Source: Desulfuromonas sp. TF (GTDB lineage Bacteria; Desulfobacterota; Desulfuromonadia; Desulfuromonadales; ATBO01). From it: DNA of 64,000 bases. The position numbers and the translations under genes are program-made. Of the stretch, positions 62,413 through 64,000 are shown one piece after another. Under the pieces are notes generated by a model. It ran no database searches, was not told the DNA's origin, and saw only the letters and a program-made list of their open reading frames with translations. The stretch covers positions 98,491 to 162,490 of the forward strand of contig NZ_KI421421.1 of assembly GCF_000472285.1 (NCBI RefSeq), read 5' to 3'. Position 1 is the stretch's first letter. Every line of letters begins with the position of its first letter.

Positions 62413-63762
62413 CTACATTGACGATCTTCCTTGACCTTCCCCCACCTTGGAAGAAGTTCCGCTCTCCACCTCCTGTGCCATCCGGTGCAGTACTTCCTCT
62501 ATATTCGTATAACCGTCGCCGTCCTCATCGCCGCCCGGATCAGCGGGAATCTTGAAAGAACGATGAACGGTGGGGAGCTGTGGCCAGCCGCCGGCTTTTC
62601 CTACGCTGCTGACGATGAAACCGCTGCGGGTTCTCATTTCCCTGACAATCCTTTGGTCCACTGCATCCCGATCAGCGGGCCGGGCTCCAGCCTGGGAAAG
62701 CACCTTGGATTCCACCTCGGCGCCGGGAAGCGGGGTGATCGACGCATTCCACACCGGGGGTGCGGAAACCTGCGCCTCGAACGGGCTGTCGCCCCTGAGA
62801 ATGGGTCCGGCGGCCAGATTGTCGGAGTGAAACACCTTCGTCCCCGGAAGACATTCTTCCCGGACCCTGATGGCCCAGGCATCCTGAGGGGTGTTGGGAC
62901 CCGGAACGAAAACATTGCCGATCACACTTATACTCTGGGGTTTTTTCCCACGCCCACGATCGAGTTCAATCCAGTGCATCTTGCCGGTGTTGTAGAGGAG
63001 ATTGTTGACCATCACTACCGAGCTGTCGCCGGCGACCCGGGGGTTTCTGTCGTAATTGTGCGCAAAGAGATTTCCGATCAGGGCAAGATTCCACGTCCCT
63101 TCCCTGACCAGGAGCGCCTTAGAATGCGTACCCTGGGGATGGATGGAATTCTGCAGACCCTCGCTGATGATCGAGTTGCTGATCGTCACCTCACGCGGGC
63201 CGTAAACCGTGCTCACGACCTCATCGGTTGCCCAGCTGATCGAGAGATGATCGCATACCACATTATAGACCTTTGCGCCTTTTCCCGACACCTTCAGCCC
63301 CTCCCGATCCATGGGATCGGGTCCTTTCAGGCGGTCACCAACCCTGATTCTGAGATGCTGTACCAGCACATCGTGAGTCTGAATGACAAGACCGGCGCCC
63401 CTGAGGGTGATTCCCGGCGACGGGGCAGTTTGTCCGGCGATGGTGACAAAGGGATCCCTTATCCTTAGCTCCTTTTTCAAATCAATGATGCCGCCGACTT
63501 CAAAAACAACAATTCTCGGCCTGCCCGTCTCGATCGCCGCGCGCAACGAACCGAATCCGGAATCGGCCAAATTGGTCACCCGGATGATTTCGCCCCCGCG
63601 TCCGGCCGGCGTCTCGATTCCGAAGCCCTGAGCACCGGGGAAGACCGTCAAGGGGCGAGGTGGATGTGTCTGCAGGGCGAAAGCCGGACTCACCGACAGG
63701 GCCAAACACGCCAGGACCATTAACAGAACGGGAATTTTACTGTGGACATCTGCAAGGGCCAT
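62413..63762 (-). CDS. Pectate-lyase-like secreted protein with Ca-binding C-terminus
   Basis: A 449-residue protein with a signal peptide (VLLMVLACLALSVSPAFA) and a right-handed beta-helix of the pectate lyase (PL1-like) family: FPGAQGFGIETPAGRGGEI, VTNLADSGFGSLRAAI, VTIAGQTAPSPGITL, DHLSISWATDEVV. The C-terminus carries DEDGDGYTNIEEVLHRMA, an EF-hand/dockerin-type Ca-binding loop. It probably cleaves a uronic-acid polymer outside the cell, possibly the locus's own product. A paralogue follows upstream on the same strand (63907-64000, partial). Confidence 0.85.
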   Translation of the reverse strand: MALADVHSKIPVLLMVLACLALSVSPAFALQTHPPRPLTVFPGAQGFGIETPAGRGGEIIRVTNLADSGFGSLRAAIETGRPRIVVFEVGGIIDLKKELRIRDPFVTIAGQTAPSPGITLRGAGLVIQTHDVLVQHLRIRVGDRLKGPDPMDREGLKVSGKGAKVYNVVCDHLSISWATDEVVSTVYGPREVTISNSIISEGLQNSIHPQGTHSKALLVREGTWNLALIGNLFAHNYDRNPRVAGDSSVVMVNNLLYNTGKMHWIELDRGRGKKPQSISVIGNVFVPGPNTPQDAWAIRVREECLPGTKVFHSDNLAAGPILRGDSPFEAQVSAPPVWNASITPLPGAEVESKVLSQAGARPADRDAVDQRIVREMRTRSGFIVSSVGKAGGWPQLPTVHRSFKIPADPGGDEDGDGYTNIEEVLHRMAQEVESGTSSKVGEGQGRSSM

Positions 63763-63841
63763 AAGAAGATCCGGATGACTTGCCGCACCGCTGGATCGGG
63801 AACCTGTCTAAACGAATAACAGAAAGCACTGATATTTCAAG

Positions 63842-63877
63842 AAAAAGGGGGACAGGCCGGATGCGGGCCTGTCCCCC
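63842..63877 (-). terminator. Intrinsic terminator between the two lyase genes
   Basis: GGGGGACAGGCC (63847-63858) pairs perfectly with GGCCTGTCCCCC (63866-63877), 7-base loop. On the minus strand it is followed by TTTTT (63846-63842), so it ends the transcript of the partial upstream gene, and the lyase at 62413-63762 needs its own promoter. Confidence 0.88.
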
Positions 63878-63906
63878 GAGGGGTTCCAATTTATGTCACG
63901 CTCATC

Positions 63907-64000
63907 TTACATGGAGGCTTTCCCTTCAACCTGGGCGGCCATCTGATGGAGGACCTCCTCGATGTTGGTGTAGCCGTCTCCGTCGTCGTCACCGCTGGGG
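63907..64000 (-). CDS. C-terminal end of a second pectate-lyase-like protein (partial)
   Basis: The last 30 codons before the TAA at 63907-63909 are visible: SGDDDGDGYTNIEEVLHQMA, then AQVEGKASM. The Ca-binding loop and following helix are nearly the same as in the lyase at 62413-63762 (DEDGDGYTNIEEVLHRMAQEVESG), so a tandem paralogue is very likely. The catalytic part lies outside the window. Confidence 0.75.
   Translation of the reverse strand, partial: PSGDDDGDGYTNIEEVLHQMAAQVEGKASM

Overview
The window is about 60% GC by eye, with densely packed genes, mostly on the minus strand from 0 to 36 kb and mostly on the plus strand from 36 to 62 kb. The small envelope and stress gene families (DUF2959, CsbD, DUF3309, lmo0937-like), the sigma-54 regulator, the PAS kinases and a large exopolysaccharide locus suggest a Gram-negative, deltaproteobacterium-like organism (Desulfuromonadota/Geobacterales type). 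This is an inference from gene content; no rRNA or other taxonomic marker is present. No CRISPR array, insertion sequence, prophage or intact tRNA was seen.

Region 1 (0-21 kb) is a sensory and envelope-stress region. It holds a B12-binding radical SAM protein (cut by the left edge), two intact orphan PAS histidine kinases and a third that is frameshifted, potassium uptake genes trkH/trkA, a cyclopropane-fatty-acid-synthase-like methyltransferase, a CheB-CheR-PAS hybrid, and a PAS-containing sigma-54 activator. Between them lie two related sets of small genes: DUF2959 lipoprotein, CsbD, ABM monooxygenase and HhH protein; and DUF2959, CsbD, small membrane proteins, DUF3309, ABM and BON lipoprotein. 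Three of these transcription units (starts at 5637, 14246 and 15921) carry the same upstream layout: a -24/-12 sigma-54 promoter, an IHF-like site exactly 28 bp upstream, and a 36-bp near-palindromic element exactly 97 bp upstream. This looks like a small sigma-54 regulon, plausibly controlled by the activator at 16281-18005. The region also carries gene debris: the tail of an alpha-glucan phosphorylase, the head of an APC permease joined to a DUF2934 tail, and the head of a CPA1 antiporter.

Region 2 (20.8-26.5 kb) is a lipid and envelope region: a fatty acid desaturase, an MCE-type lipid transport operon (permease, MCE protein, lipoprotein) without an adjacent ATPase, a YtxH protein and an AI-2E family permease. 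It is followed by a 580-bp gap holding a strong terminator and a tRNA-like fragment.

Region 3 (26.5-64 kb) is an exopolysaccharide/capsule locus built as two divergent units. The minus-strand operon (35.7 down to 26.5 kb) encodes the polyprenyl-phosphate sugar transferase, an outer-membrane beta-barrel, the Wza-like export protein, a BY-kinase/chain-length regulator, its PHP phosphatase and an O-antigen-ligase-like protein with TPR repeats. The plus-strand genes encode sugar nucleotide enzymes (rfbF, an SDR epimerase, UDP-glucose dehydrogenase, an RfbC-like epimerase, a SAF-domain oxidoreductase), a Wzm/Wzt ABC exporter, a PP-loop enzyme, a GMC oxidoreductase followed by NrfC/NrfD-type electron-transfer subunits, an acyltransferase, a serine hydrolase, glycosyltransferases, a second ligase/polymerase and four sulfotransferase-like proteins. 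Two pectate-lyase-like proteins (one cut by the right edge) close the window. Together these predict an acidic, uronate-containing and probably sulfated surface polysaccharide with its own lyases.
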